From: Marinilactibacillus sp036039175 | GTDB taxonomy: Bacteria > Bacillota > Bacilli > Lactobacillales > Carnobacteriaceae_A | DNA: 64,000 nucleotides | Assembly (NCBI RefSeq): GCF_036039175.1 | Contig: NZ_JAYXKP010000001.1 | Location: 310,001 to 374,000, forward strand | Direction of reading: 5' to 3' | Shown here: piece after piece, positions 42,900 through 52,933 of the stretch | Layout of the letters: each line of letters begins with the position of its first letter | Numbering within the stretch: the first letter of the stretch is position 1 | Position numbers and translations under genes: made by a program | The notes under the pieces: model-generated | What the model saw: only the letters and a program-made list of their open reading frames with translations | Told to the model about the DNA's origin: nothing | Database searches by the model: none

Positions 42900-43211
42900 A
42901 TGAAGAAAATATTACTAGCTTGTTCTTCGGGAATGTCTACAAGTTTACTTGTAACAAAAATGGAAGAAGAAGCAGCAAAACGTGGAGAAGAAGTGAAAAT
43001 CTGGGCAGTTGCTCAAGATAAAGCTGAACACGACATGGAAGAAGCAGATGTATTACTGATTGGACCACAAATGCGTTTCATGAAAAAGAAATTTGCAGTT
43101 ACTGCTGAAAAAGTAGGGATTCCATTAGACGTTATTGATCCAGTAGCATATGGTAGAGTTGATGGTGCTGCTGTACTGAACAAAGCTTTCGACTTGATCG
43201 AACAAGGATAA
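42900..43211 (+). CDS. celA: PTS cellobiose/diacetylchitobiose-family EIIB
   Basis: This 103-aa EIIB of the lactose/cellobiose family has the phosphorylatable Cys8 in LLACSSGMSTSLLV and the usual RFMKKKF and VIDPVAYG segments. It passes phosphate from EIIA to the sugar carried by EIIC. The ATG at 42900 follows AAAGGAGG; the upstream open extension is rejected. It is the first gene of a five-gene unit with EIIC, EIIA, a GH1 enzyme and the regulator. Confidence 0.92.
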   Translation: MKKILLACSSGMSTSLLVTKMEEEAAKRGEEVKIWAVAQDKAEHDMEEADVLLIGPQMRFMKKKFAVTAEKVGIPLDVIDPVAYGRVDGAAVLNKAFDLIEQG

Positions 43212-43233
43212 TGATAGAAACAGGAGGAACAAT

Positions 43234-44523
43234 ATGAATAAATTTATGAGTGTATTAGAAGATATTCTTTTACCCATTGCCGATAAGCTTAACAATAACC
43301 GTTACTTAACAGCTTTACGTAACGGTTTTATGGTAGCGTTACCGTTGATCATTTTTGGATCAATTTTCGTTGTTATTGCTAACTTGCCGTTCTTAGACAG
43401 ACTTATTGGTGAAGAAGCTTACGCAACTTATCAAAATGCATTAGGACCAGCATCAGCTGCAACGCTGAGTATAATGGGCCTATTCGTTATCATCGGTATT
43501 GGTTTCAAAATGGTGGAACAGCGCGGAGGAGAAGCCATCTATGGTGGAGTCGTTGCTTTAGCATCATTTTTAGTGCTAACACCTCAAATTTTAGAAGAAA
43601 CAGCTGGAGTTATTCCAACTTCTGCATTAGGAGCAGAAGGAATGTTTTTAGGTATCTTTACAGCATTTATTTCCGCTGAATTATATCAGTTGTTTGTTCG
43701 TAAAAATCTTACGATTAAAATGCCGGCTGGGGTTCCAGATGCGGTTTCAAGATCATTTAGTGCCTTGATTCCCATTACTTTAACATTATCAATCTTTTTA
43801 CTCATCCGTATTGCCTTTAGTTTCACAGCATTTGAAACGGTTCAGAACTTCATATATACTTTAATTCAACAACCGCTTACAGCACTCGGTAGTGGGCTAC
43901 CCGCAACCATCATTGCTGTACTATTGATCCAAGTATTTTGGTTCTTTGGATTACACGGACAAATCATTATCAACTCTGTATTTGATCCAATTTGGTATTC
44001 ATTAAATGAGCAAAACCTTTCTGCATTCCAAGCAGGCGAACCATTACCAAATATTGTAACAAAACAATTTATGGATACCTTTATTGTAGGTATTGGTGGT
44101 TCTGGTATGACTTTAGCTGTTATCGCTGCAATCTTTGTAGTAACAAAAAGTCGTCAGCTTCGAGAACTAGGTAAACTAGGTGGACCTGCTGGAATCTTTA
44201 ATGTTAATGAGCCCGTTATTTTCGGTCTTCCAATCATTATGAATCCACTTGTCATTATCCCTTGGTTACTTGCACCCGTTATTGTAGCAATCGTAACGTA
44301 TTTTGCTATGGATCTAGGTTTTGCACCTAAACCAGCCGGACTAATTGTCCCTTGGACTACACCAGCCTTGCTGAGTGGTTATCTCGCTACAGGTAATAAT
44401 ATTATGGGCGCTGTTATGCAACTGATCAATATGGCTATCGTGTTCGTAATCTGGTTACCTTTCCTTAAAGTGCTAGACAACCAGTATTACCGTGAAGAAC
44501 AAAGTGTTCAAGCTACTGCGTAA
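43234..44523 (+). CDS. celB: PTS cellobiose-family EIIC permease
   Basis: This 429-aa membrane permease has about ten helices and the lactose/cellobiose EIIC pattern: LRNGFMVALPLIIFGSIF at the start, VFWFFGLHGQIIINSV, and the substrate region GGPAGIFNVNEPVIFGLPIIMNP. GGAGG precedes the ATG. The precise beta-glucoside carried (cellobiose, chitobiose or another) cannot be read from sequence. Confidence 0.92.
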   Translation: MNKFMSVLEDILLPIADKLNNNRYLTALRNGFMVALPLIIFGSIFVVIANLPFLDRLIGEEAYATYQNALGPASAATLSIMGLFVIIGIGFKMVEQRGGEAIYGGVVALASFLVLTPQILEETAGVIPTSALGAEGMFLGIFTAFISAELYQLFVRKNLTIKMPAGVPDAVSRSFSALIPITLTLSIFLLIRIAFSFTAFETVQNFIYTLIQQPLTALGSGLPATIIAVLLIQVFWFFGLHGQIIINSVFDPIWYSLNEQNLSAFQAGEPLPNIVTKQFMDTFIVGIGGSGMTLAVIAAIFVVTKSRQLRELGKLGGPAGIFNVNEPVIFGLPIIMNPLVIIPWLLAPVIVAIVTYFAMDLGFAPKPAGLIVPWTTPALLSGYLATGNNIMGAVMQLINMAIVFVIWLPFLKVLDNQYYREEQSVQATA

Positions 44524-44548
44524 ATAATTTTTTAATAGAAAATTGCAT

Positions 44549-44586
44549 AAAGGAAAACGGATGTCTTAGACATTCGCTTTCCTTTT
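44549..44586 (+). other. Intra-operon hairpin between EIIC and EIIA genes
   Basis: Arms 44549-44565 and 44569-44585 pair over 17 positions with one mismatch around a 3-nt loop, followed by a short interrupted T run. It is a likely partial terminator, stabiliser or processing site that sets different levels of EIIC and the downstream enzymes. Confidence 0.7.
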
Positions 44587-44607
44587 AGTTTTATGGAGGT
44601 CAATAAG

Positions 44608-44913
44608 ATGGATCCAATGACAGAGGTTGCGTTTCAAATTATCTTGTTTGCAGGTAATGGTAAATCAAGCGCAATGGAAGCTATACAGGAAGCAAAAGAA
44701 GGCAACTTTGAAGAAGCAGACAAGAAGTTGAAAGAAGCCGGTGAAGAATTAGGAAAAGCACATCAACACCAAACGACTTTGCTTCAAAACGAAGCACGTG
44801 GAGAACAACAGCAACTAAATATTATCTTAGTACACTCGCAAGATCATTTAATGACGGCCATGACCGTTCGTGATTTAGCTACTGAAATCGTTGAAATTTA
44901 TAGAACAAGATAA
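44608..44913 (+). CDS. celC: PTS lactose/cellobiose-family EIIA
   Basis: This 101-aa helical EIIA has the phosphorylation site His76 in LVHSQDHLM and the FAGNGKSSAMEAI start region. An ATG at 44593 lies upstream in frame, but it contains the Shine-Dalgarno GGAGGT for the ATG at 44608, so the latter is used. It is followed by the GH1 gene 13 bp later. Confidence 0.92.
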   Translation: MDPMTEVAFQIILFAGNGKSSAMEAIQEAKEGNFEEADKKLKEAGEELGKAHQHQTTLLQNEARGEQQQLNIILVHSQDHLMTAMTVRDLATEIVEIYRTR

Positions 44914-44926
44914 GGAGAATATCGAT

Positions 44927-46312
44927 ATGTCATTAGATTATCAATTTCCAGAAAACTTCTGGTGGGGGAGTGCCGCTTCTTCAACACAAACAGAAGGTGG
45001 AGAAAACGGAACAAAAGGCAAGAATATCTGGGACAAATGGTACGAAGAAGAACCTAACCGCTTTTTTGAGAATGTCGGCCCTGAAGTGACTTCTGATTTT
45101 TATCATCGCTTCAAAGAAGATATTGCAAACATGAAAAAAATTCATCATAATAGTTTTAGACTATCCATTTCATGGGCGAGACTCATCCCTGGTGGACGAG
45201 GTGAGGTAAATCCTGAAGCAGTAGAATTTTACTCTCAAGTCATTGATGAACTGATCGATAATGACGTCGAACCTTTTGTGAATTTGTTCCATTTCGATAT
45301 GCCTTTAGAACTCCAAGAAATTGGTGGTTGGGAAAATCGAGAAGTCATTGAAGCTTATGCTGAATATGCGGACAAAGCTTTTGAGTTATTTGGCGATCGT
45401 GTAAAAAAATGGTTTACATTTAATGAGCCTGTTGTTCCTGTAGAAGGCGGCTACTTATACGATTTTCATTATCCTAATATCGTAGATGCAAAAAAAGCTG
45501 TTCAAGTTGGATACAATACAATGATTGCTCACGCTAGAGCCGTGAAACTTTACCATGAAAAATATGACGGTCAAATCGGAATCGTTTTGAATTTAACGCC
45601 TTCTTATCCAAGAAGTCAAAATCCGGCAGATTTAAAAGCTTCTCACTACTGTGACTTGTTCTTTAATCGAAGCTTTTTAGACCCAGCTGTTAAAGGTGAG
45701 TATCCTCAAGATTTGATTGATCTACTTTCAGAGTACGGTCAGTTACCTGAAAAAGAAGAAGGAGACAAATCCTTACTTAAAGAAAATATAGTGGATTTAC
45801 TAGGCGTGAATTACTATCAGCCTAGAAGGGTCAAAGCTAGAGATACTCAACCGCATCCAGATAGTCCATTTATGCCAGACTGGTTCTTTGACTATTATGA
45901 AATGCCTGGTAGAAAAATGAATATTTATCGTGGATGGGAAATTTACGAAAAAGGCATCTATGATATTATGATCAACTTAAAAGAAAATTACGGTAATATC
46001 GAATCCTTTATTTCTGAAAACGGGATGGGCGTTCAAGATGAGGAAAGGTTCCTTGTAGATGGGCGCATCGAAGATGACTACAGAATTGATTTTATAAAAG
46101 AACATTTGAAATGGTTGCATCGATCAATCGAAGAAGGCTGTAATGTAAAAGGGTATCATCTATGGACATTCATGGATAACTGGTCTTGGATGAATGCCTA
46201 CAAAAACCGCTATGGTTTCTATTCTGTTGATCTAAAAACACAGAAAAGAACGGCTAAAAAAAGCGCCTCTTGGTATGCTGAAGTGTCTGAGAAGAATGGT
46301 TTTAACCAATAA
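44927..46312 (+). CDS. bglA: 6-phospho-beta-glucosidase, GH1 family
   Basis: This 461-aa GH1 retaining glycosidase hydrolyses phosphorylated beta-glucosides brought in by the PTS. The acid/base is Glu167 in TFNEP and the nucleophile Glu364 in ISENGMG. The N-terminal FPENFWWGSAASSTQTEGG and the LLGVNYYQPRRV segment are typical. AAGGAG precedes the ATG at 44927; an upstream extension of the frame is rejected. Context with EIIABC supports phospho-substrates. Confidence 0.92.
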   Translation: MSLDYQFPENFWWGSAASSTQTEGGENGTKGKNIWDKWYEEEPNRFFENVGPEVTSDFYHRFKEDIANMKKIHHNSFRLSISWARLIPGGRGEVNPEAVEFYSQVIDELIDNDVEPFVNLFHFDMPLELQEIGGWENREVIEAYAEYADKAFELFGDRVKKWFTFNEPVVPVEGGYLYDFHYPNIVDAKKAVQVGYNTMIAHARAVKLYHEKYDGQIGIVLNLTPSYPRSQNPADLKASHYCDLFFNRSFLDPAVKGEYPQDLIDLLSEYGQLPEKEEGDKSLLKENIVDLLGVNYYQPRRVKARDTQPHPDSPFMPDWFFDYYEMPGRKMNIYRGWEIYEKGIYDIMINLKENYGNIESFISENGMGVQDEERFLVDGRIEDDYRIDFIKEHLKWLHRSIEEGCNVKGYHLWTFMDNWSWMNAYKNRYGFYSVDLKTQKRTAKKSASWYAEVSEKNGFNQ

Positions 46313-46327
46313 AATTAAATTGAAGAA

Positions 46328-46368
46328 ATGATAAGCGTAGTGATTAAGACTTACTGCGCTTTTATCAT
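46328..46368 (+). other. Hairpin between bglA and the regulator gene
   Basis: ATGATAA-GCGTAGT pairs with ACTGCGC-TTATCAT, with a small bulge. There is no T tract, so it is a weak terminator or attenuator that may lower regulator expression relative to the structural genes. Confidence 0.5.
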
Positions 46369-46424
46369 GCTAAGATATCAAGAGAGACCTATTATCGACT
46401 ATTTCTAAAGAAAGGAGAACATTG

Positions 46425-48368
46425 ATGCGAAGAAGACAGCTTAAAATCTTAAAAGAATTGTCATCCGCTCATCAACCAGTGACCAGTGATCAACTTGCTT
46501 CGCTGATTGAAGTCTCTTCTCGTACAATTAGAAAAGATATAAAAGCATTGAATGATGAACTAGAACAATCTGGTGCTTATATCTATGCTCTAAAAGGAAA
46601 GGGGTTTGAACTCGTAGTCAAAGATAAGCGTCTCTTTGACCAGTATGTTCAGGAATTAGATCCTACCTTTAATCAAAATCTGGATCTTCCAGATACGCCA
46701 ATTGAGCGAATCAAATACCTTTTAAATCTTATCCTTCGAAACAATGAACCGATAAAATTGGATGATCTTAGTGAACAGATTCATGTCAGTCGTTCAACGC
46801 TACAAGCAGATCTCAAATCGATTAGGCCCTTGCTGGAAAGATATTCGCTTACCGTGATTAGTCGTCCGAACTATGGTTTGATTTTGCAAGGAACGGAACT
46901 GAATAGACGGTTTGCTATCTCAGAGTATCTCTATGATCACCGAGAAATCGGGCCTAATTTAATTCAATTAAAGCAAGTCAGCGCTATTGCTGAAATGAAT
47001 GAAACGACATTGAACGATATTTGGATCATTCTTTTGTACCAGATCGAAGTCAATAAAATTGTCCTTTCAGATATTGCTTTAAACAATCTTTTTGTACACA
47101 TTGTGATTGCCTATAAACGGATCAAAGAAGGATATAGTGTTAATCTCATTAAACAAGAACTAGCAGATATACAAACCCAGAAAGAATATGAAGTCGCTCA
47201 GAAAATTATTATGCAAATTCAAGAAGTGCTGGGTGTGTCATTTCCAGAAATTGAAATCGCTTATATTGCAATTCATTTGCTTGGGACTAAACTAGTGAAT
47301 ACGTCTCTGACTTTAGACGGCTCAAACGACCAAGTAGTGAATCCTGAAATTCTGCAATTAGTAGAAGATATTCTTAAACGTATTCAAAAAGAATTGAGTT
47401 TACAGCTTACTCAAGACCGAGAACTTAAAATCAGCTTGGCTTTGCACTTGAAGCCAGCCATCAATCGGTATAAATACAATATGAATATTCGTAACCCTAT
47501 GCTTGAAGATATAAAATCACATTATCCGTTGGCCTTTGAAGCGGGGATTACAGCGGCTACTGTTATAAATCAGACATTATCCGTTGAAATCGACGAAAAT
47601 GAAGTCGCTTATATTGCCTTACATCTTGGAGCAGCGATAGAAAGAGTAAAAGAAAATCTTTCTTTGAAAAAATGTTATATTGTCTGTGCATCTGGCATAG
47701 GCAGTTCCAAGTTGATCCAGTACAAATTGAAATCGGAATTTCGTTCAGAGATTGAAGTTTTGGGAACAACTGAACTCTATCGTTTAAAAGAAATTCCTTA
47801 CCCGGACATTGATTTTATTATCAGTGCCGTTCCAATCAACGAGCCTTTACCTGTTCCAGTACTTGAAGTCAATGCGATCTTAAGCCAGGTAGATCTCAAT
47901 AATATTAAGCAATTTATAAAGAGTGATCACTCTAATCCTTTGACGTTTATCGACGAAGAGCACACTTTTTTGAATCAATCTTTTCGTTCAAAAGAAGAGA
48001 TTTTCTTATTTTTGATGGACCAATTAAAAGAAAAGCACGCTCTATCAGAAGACTATATTGAACAGTTGGAAAAGCGAGAAGAAATCGTACCAACTGCCTA
48101 TGGTAATTATGTATCGATTCCACATCCAATCACGCCTCAGACAAGTACAACATTTTTGACATTCTGCACATTGAAACAACCGATTCAATGGGGAGAACGA
48201 AAAGTTCAGTTTGTCTGTTTGTTAAATGTTGAAAAAGACAGTTTGGAAGACTTACAACGTTTATATGACGTATTAGGTAAAATCGTCAATACACCTTCAA
48301 TCGTGAGCAAACTGTTGCAGTGTGAAACTTATGCTGAATTTATCGAAACCATTCAAATAAATACGTGA
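46425..48368 (+). CDS. PRD-containing PTS-controlled transcriptional activator (LicR/CelR type)
   Basis: This 647-aa activator has an N-terminal HTH_11 (1-60), a second HTH (about 95-150), two PTS regulation domains with histidines 225, 284, 341 and 400, an EIIB-like domain with Cys421 in IVCASGIGSSKL, and a C-terminal EIIA domain with His567 in YVSIPHPIT. All phosphorylation residues are present, so it can sense both the cognate PTS and HPr. It most likely activates the operon just upstream. The ATG at 46425 is 7 nt from GGAG; the TTG one codon earlier is less well spaced. Confidence 0.92.
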   Translation: MRRRQLKILKELSSAHQPVTSDQLASLIEVSSRTIRKDIKALNDELEQSGAYIYALKGKGFELVVKDKRLFDQYVQELDPTFNQNLDLPDTPIERIKYLLNLILRNNEPIKLDDLSEQIHVSRSTLQADLKSIRPLLERYSLTVISRPNYGLILQGTELNRRFAISEYLYDHREIGPNLIQLKQVSAIAEMNETTLNDIWIILLYQIEVNKIVLSDIALNNLFVHIVIAYKRIKEGYSVNLIKQELADIQTQKEYEVAQKIIMQIQEVLGVSFPEIEIAYIAIHLLGTKLVNTSLTLDGSNDQVVNPEILQLVEDILKRIQKELSLQLTQDRELKISLALHLKPAINRYKYNMNIRNPMLEDIKSHYPLAFEAGITAATVINQTLSVEIDENEVAYIALHLGAAIERVKENLSLKKCYIVCASGIGSSKLIQYKLKSEFRSEIEVLGTTELYRLKEIPYPDIDFIISAVPINEPLPVPVLEVNAILSQVDLNNIKQFIKSDHSNPLTFIDEEHTFLNQSFRSKEEIFLFLMDQLKEKHALSEDYIEQLEKREEIVPTAYGNYVSIPHPITPQTSTTFLTFCTLKQPIQWGERKVQFVCLLNVEKDSLEDLQRLYDVLGKIVNTPSIVSKLLQCETYAEFIETIQINT

Positions 48369-48386
48369 AGAAACGTTCATTCGTTT

Positions 48387-48417
48387 AAAGATACTTTTTC
48401 GGAAGTATCTTTTTTTA
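48387..48417 (+). terminator. Terminator after the PRD regulator
   Basis: AAAGATACTT (48387-48396) pairs with AAGTATCTTT (48403-48412), followed by T. Confidence 0.9.
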
Positions 48418-48456
48418 GTTCACGATTCAAAGTACCTGACCTTACATTAGCGCTAT

Positions 48457-48499
48457 TACTGGATTGAATGTTTATTTTTATTCATTATTCCAGTATACT
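48457..48499 (+). promoter_or_regulatory. Promoter region and imperfect palindrome upstream of rnc
   Basis: TACTGGATTGAATG (48457-48470) and CATTATTCCAGTA (48483-48495) form an imperfect inverted repeat whose right arm overlaps a TATACT -10 (48494-48499). The -35 is poor. It may be an operator or a foldback. Confidence 0.4.
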
Positions 48500-48534
48500 A
48501 TAGGTATATAAACAAAAGAAAGGAGTGAAGAAGT

Positions 48535-49233
48535 TTGACAAAAGAATTGATTCAACACGTTGAAAATCGTTTTGGTATTACATTTCAAGATAAAGAACTT
48601 CTTATTGAAGCATTTACTCATTCATCCTATGCGAATGATCATCGAGAGTTAACATTAAAAAACTTGGAACGTCTAGAATTTTTAGGAGACGCTGTACTTG
48701 AATTGACCGTTTCTGAATATTTATATAATAAATTTCCAGAGCTTCCTGAAGGACAATTGACTCGTATGCGTGCAGCCATCGTCAGAGCTGAAAGTCTGGC
48801 TATGCTGGCAAAAGAGTGTGAACTTGCTCAATTTCTTCGTTTAGGAAAAGGCGAAGAACTCATGAATGGTAGAAAACGTCCATCATTATTATGCGACGTA
48901 TTTGAAGCCTTTGTTGGTGCAATTTTTATTGACCAAGGTATGAGCATTGTCATGGGTTTTTTGGAAAAAGTATTATTTCCTAAAATAGATTCTGGTGCTT
49001 TCTCTCATGGGATGGATCACAAAACGGCCTTGCAAGAACTACTTCAAAAAAATGGTGTGGTTACTATCGTATATCAGGTTATCGAAGAAATCGGACCAGA
49101 TCATGACCGTCAATTTGTAGTAGAAGTATTTGTAGAGGGCGATTCTTTAGGGTCAGGTAAAGGGCGTTCTAAAAAAGGTGCAGAACAAGAAGCTGCACGA
49201 GTCGCATTGATGACACTAGAGAAAAAACAGTAA
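48535..49233 (+). CDS. rnc: Ribonuclease III
   Basis: This 232-aa double-strand-specific endoribonuclease processes rRNA precursors and antisense duplexes. The catalytic signature LERLEFLGDAVLEL is present, with the second acidic cluster CDVFEAFVGAIFIDQG. The C-terminal dsRNA-binding domain carries GSGKGRSKKGAEQEAA. The TTG at 48535 follows AAAGGAG. rnc-smc order is conserved. Confidence 0.96.
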   Translation: MTKELIQHVENRFGITFQDKELLIEAFTHSSYANDHRELTLKNLERLEFLGDAVLELTVSEYLYNKFPELPEGQLTRMRAAIVRAESLAMLAKECELAQFLRLGKGEELMNGRKRPSLLCDVFEAFVGAIFIDQGMSIVMGFLEKVLFPKIDSGAFSHGMDHKTALQELLQKNGVVTIVYQVIEEIGPDHDRQFVVEVFVEGDSLGSGKGRSKKGAEQEAARVALMTLEKKQ

Positions 49234-49294
49234 GAACCAAATCAGACCAGTGAGTTCAACGTTCTCATATCGTTAGCAAGGAGAGGAAACATCT

Positions 49295-52200
49295 GTGCAA
49301 TTAAAAAAACTGGAACTGAAAGGATTTAAGTCGTTTGCTGATAAAACGACCCTGGACTTCAATGATGGTGTAACAGCTGTTGTTGGTCCAAATGGTAGTG
49401 GAAAAAGTAATATCATAGAAGCGATTCGCTGGGTAATGGGAGAACAATCTGCCAAGAACCTCCGTGGTGGACGCATGCACGATATCATTTTTTCTGGAAC
49501 CGATTCAAGAAAATCTATAAACATTGCAGAAGTCACCTTGGTTTTAGATAACCAAGATGGCTTTCTTCCTGTGGATTTTGAAGAAGTCAGTGTGACTAGA
49601 CGCATTAATAGAAATGGTGAAAGTGACTATTTCTTAAACAAGCAACCTTGTCGTCTTAAAGATATCGTCGATCTTTTCATGGATTCTGGACTTGGTAAAG
49701 AATCTTTTTCAATCATTTCTCAAGGACAAGTAGAAGCCATCTTCAACAGTAAAGCTGAAGACCGTCGCTCCATTTTTGAAGAAGCTGCAGGTGTCTTAAA
49801 GTATAAACTGCGTAAACAAACAGCAGAAAGAAAGCTCGAAGATACTCAGGACAATCTTGATAGGGTACAAGACATTTTATATGAGTTAGATACTCAAGTT
49901 GAGCCTTTAAAAGCTCAAAGTGATCTTGCGCATTCTTTTTTAGAACAAAAAGAAGAATTGACGGGTATTGATATTGGATTGTCGGTTTTGAAAATCAAAC
50001 AACTGCAAAATTCTATGGAGACCGATCAAGTTTTATTAGATCAATTAACTCAAGAGCTAACTGAATTGACTACAGCAGTCGATAAGGACCATCAAGAGGC
50101 TCAAAAACTAAAAATCAGACAAAGTCAACTTGAGCAAGAACGTGAACAGATTCAAAACCAGTTACTTCAAACAGTTCAATCTATTGAGCGAACAGAATCT
50201 GCTTTGAATCTTCATGCTGAAAAAGAGAAACACAAAGAAGCCTTCCTTGATGAAAAGAAAGCCTCTATTCGTAACCTCGAAAAACAACTTAATACGGTTA
50301 CAACCTCCTATGACAGAGTAACTAAAGAGCTTGCAGCATTTAATAAAAAAGCTGCCGAATGGTCTTCTCGGATCAAAGGAAAACAAGCTCAAAAAAATCG
50401 TCTCGAAGGTAATCGGGAAGAAGCCATTGAAGTCTTGCGAGCGACTTATATCGACTTGATGCAAGAACAAACAACGCTTAAAAATGAACAAACTTATCTT
50501 GAACGTGAGATACAACAACAATCTGTTTCAAAAGAAAAAGTGGCACGTAATGCTTTAAAAACCACTCAGGAGTTAGAGGAACTTGAAGCACAAGTTAAAC
50601 TGAAATCTGAACGTCATGCTATTTTAAAAAAAGAAGTTGATGAACTTTTAACAACCTTTCAAAAGACTAAAACAACAATTGAGCAGTTAACGCCTGCAAT
50701 AGAAAATAAAGAATCACGGTTAAATGACACTCAAAGTAAACTTCAACAGGCAATCGCCAAACGAACGAGTTTGCTAGAGATGCAGGAAAATTACGCCGGT
50801 TACTTTGCCGGTGTCAAAGCCGTTATGAAGCATCGATCTCGACTGGAGGGAATTGTTGGTACGGTAGCAGATTTAATTGAGGTGCCTAAGCCTTACTTGG
50901 AAGCTATTGATACGGTTCTTTCTTCTTCAAGCCAGTTTGTCGTTGTAGAAAATGAAAAAGCAGGAAGACAAGCGATTCAGCACTTGAAAGCTACTCGTTC
51001 AGGTAGAGCTACCTTCCTACCCATTACAACGATTCAGTCTCGGTTAATCCGGTCTGATGTAAAACAAGCAGCTAGTGAAATTGAAGGGTTCGTGGGTATC
51101 GCCAGTGACTTAATTCAATACGAGAGCCATGTTTCTAATATACTAGAAAATCTTCTTGGGAATACCATTGTAGCGGAAACCTTAGATGCCGCAAATGCGA
51201 TAGCTAGAACCGTCAATTACCGTTACCGCGTAGTCAGTCTTCAGGGTGACATGATGAATGCTGGTGGTTCCATGACCGGTGGTGGTGGAAAACGTTCTTC
51301 TAATTCTCATCTGTTTTCTCAGAAAAAAGAATTAAAAGAATTGGAAATCTTTATCGACGAAACAGAAAAAACGGTTGAACTTAGAAGACAAGAATTGACT
51401 AAAGATAAAGAACAGCGTAAAAAACTTTCAAATGAAATTGAAGAGGTTCGCTCAGCGGGGGAAGAAAAACGCGTTGATGAGCGTCAATTGCAAAATGAAC
51501 TAAATTCCGTTGAAGAAAAACGAACAAGGCTAAGCAGAGAGCATCAAGCATTGACTTACGAGTCCAATCAAGCTGAAAAAGAACTTACCGAAAATCAGAA
51601 ACGATTAGAAGACATTGCGACCAGTCGCAAACAGATTGATGAGCAAATGACCTCTCAAAAACGGGAGATGAATGAACTATCTGCTGAAAGAGAAGATATT
51701 GAAGCACAGAAAATAACCTTGCAAGAAGATCTTGAATCCCTTCAAGAACATCTGCATACCGTAAATGAGCAACAAGCAGCCATAAAAGCTGAGGTTGCTC
51801 ACTTCAAAAATCAAAAAGAACAATTAGAAGAAAATATTCAAGTACTTTATGCTGACTTGAAAGCTTATGAGTCAGGTGAATCACTTGGTTCAAGAGAAGA
51901 ATTAAAAAAACAACTGACAGATCATCGCTCAAAACTTGAACAGTTGAGAGAAAAAGAACAAGTCCTTAAGAAAGAAGCTAATCGCCTTGAAACAGAGAAG
52001 ACTCAAGTCGAAAGTCGGTTAACTGCCAGACAAGCGGATAAGCAAGAATTAAGTGATCGTAAGACGAAAGTTGAAATTAATTTATCTAGAGTGGATGTTT
52101 CTCTCGACCATTTACTGAACTATCTTTCAGAAGAATATGGATTGAGCTATGAAGAAGCACGATTAGAACAACCTTTAGCCCTATCAGAAGAAGACGCGCA

Positions 52201-52861
52201 GAAAAAAGTCAAACTCCTGAAAAAAGGTATAGAGGAACTGGGGCCAGTCAATGTCGCTGCTATTGAAGAATATGAGCGAGTATTTGAACGATTCACTTTC
52301 CTCAGTGCGCAACAAAAAGATTTACTGGAAGCTAAAGCGAGTCTGTACGACACAATGGATCAAATGGATACAGAAGTTTCTAGAAGATTTGAAGAAACCT
52401 TCAATCTAATCAAAGCTCAATTTGCCATTGTCTTTCCACAGATGTTCGGCGGAGGTAAGGCAGAACTAAGACTGACTGACCCAGAAAATTTACTAGCTTC
52501 AGGCGTTGAGATCGTCGCTCAGCCACCTGGTAAAAACTTGCAATCCTTAAGTTTATTGTCCGGTGGAGAACGTGCGTTGACTGCTATTTCACTTCTTTTT
52601 GCGATTATACAAGTCCGACCCATCCCATTTTGTATTCTGGATGAAGCAGAAGCGGCACTTGATGAAGCTAACGTATCCAGATTTGGGAAATATCTAAAAA
52701 ACTTTTCAATCGACACTCAATTTATTGTTATTACCCACCGAAAAGGAACTATGGAAGAAGCGGACAGTCTTTATGGCGTAACCATGAGAGAAAAAGGCGT
52801 TTCTAAGCTCGTTTCCGTTAGAATGAAAGACATAGAAGAGATTGAGGGTGTTTCTCCTTAA
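49295..52861 (+). CDS. smc: Chromosome partition protein Smc
   Basis: Smc (1188 aa) is the ATPase of the condensin-like complex. Walker A is GPNGSGKSN (31-39). Two long coiled coils flank a hinge at about 500-670 that ends in a glycine-rich GGSMTGGGGK region. The C-terminal signature LSGGERALTAISLL (about 1087) and Walker B ILDEAEAALDEANV complete the head. The GTG start has AAGGAGAGG upstream. ScpA/ScpB partners are not in the window. Confidence 0.97.
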   Translation: MQLKKLELKGFKSFADKTTLDFNDGVTAVVGPNGSGKSNIIEAIRWVMGEQSAKNLRGGRMHDIIFSGTDSRKSINIAEVTLVLDNQDGFLPVDFEEVSVTRRINRNGESDYFLNKQPCRLKDIVDLFMDSGLGKESFSIISQGQVEAIFNSKAEDRRSIFEEAAGVLKYKLRKQTAERKLEDTQDNLDRVQDILYELDTQVEPLKAQSDLAHSFLEQKEELTGIDIGLSVLKIKQLQNSMETDQVLLDQLTQELTELTTAVDKDHQEAQKLKIRQSQLEQEREQIQNQLLQTVQSIERTESALNLHAEKEKHKEAFLDEKKASIRNLEKQLNTVTTSYDRVTKELAAFNKKAAEWSSRIKGKQAQKNRLEGNREEAIEVLRATYIDLMQEQTTLKNEQTYLEREIQQQSVSKEKVARNALKTTQELEELEAQVKLKSERHAILKKEVDELLTTFQKTKTTIEQLTPAIENKESRLNDTQSKLQQAIAKRTSLLEMQENYAGYFAGVKAVMKHRSRLEGIVGTVADLIEVPKPYLEAIDTVLSSSSQFVVVENEKAGRQAIQHLKATRSGRATFLPITTIQSRLIRSDVKQAASEIEGFVGIASDLIQYESHVSNILENLLGNTIVAETLDAANAIARTVNYRYRVVSLQGDMMNAGGSMTGGGGKRSSNSHLFSQKKELKELEIFIDETEKTVELRRQELTKDKEQRKKLSNEIEEVRSAGEEKRVDERQLQNELNSVEEKRTRLSREHQALTYESNQAEKELTENQKRLEDIATSRKQIDEQMTSQKREMNELSAEREDIEAQKITLQEDLESLQEHLHTVNEQQAAIKAEVAHFKNQKEQLEENIQVLYADLKAYESGESLGSREELKKQLTDHRSKLEQLREKEQVLKKEANRLETEKTQVESRLTARQADKQELSDRKTKVEINLSRVDVSLDHLLNYLSEEYGLSYEEARLEQPLALSEEDAQKKVKLLKKGIEELGPVNVAAIEEYERVFERFTFLSAQQKDLLEAKASLYDTMDQMDTEVSRRFEETFNLIKAQFAIVFPQMFGGGKAELRLTDPENLLASGVEIVAQPPGKNLQSLSLLSGGERALTAISLLFAIIQVRPIPFCILDEAEAALDEANVSRFGKYLKNFSIDTQFIVITHRKGTMEEADSLYGVTMREKGVSKLVSVRMKDIEEIEGVSP

Positions 52862-52933
52862 AGCATTCAGGAGAAACTTTCATTACAATCCCTACTTGAA
52901 TGAGCTAAGTAAACGACAAGAAGGAGTTTTACT

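Noticed and set aside
50162..50521. 119-codon minus-strand frame inside smc
   Set aside because: It is a shadow of the Smc coiled coil, Phe/Leu-rich because it mirrors Lys/Glu codons.
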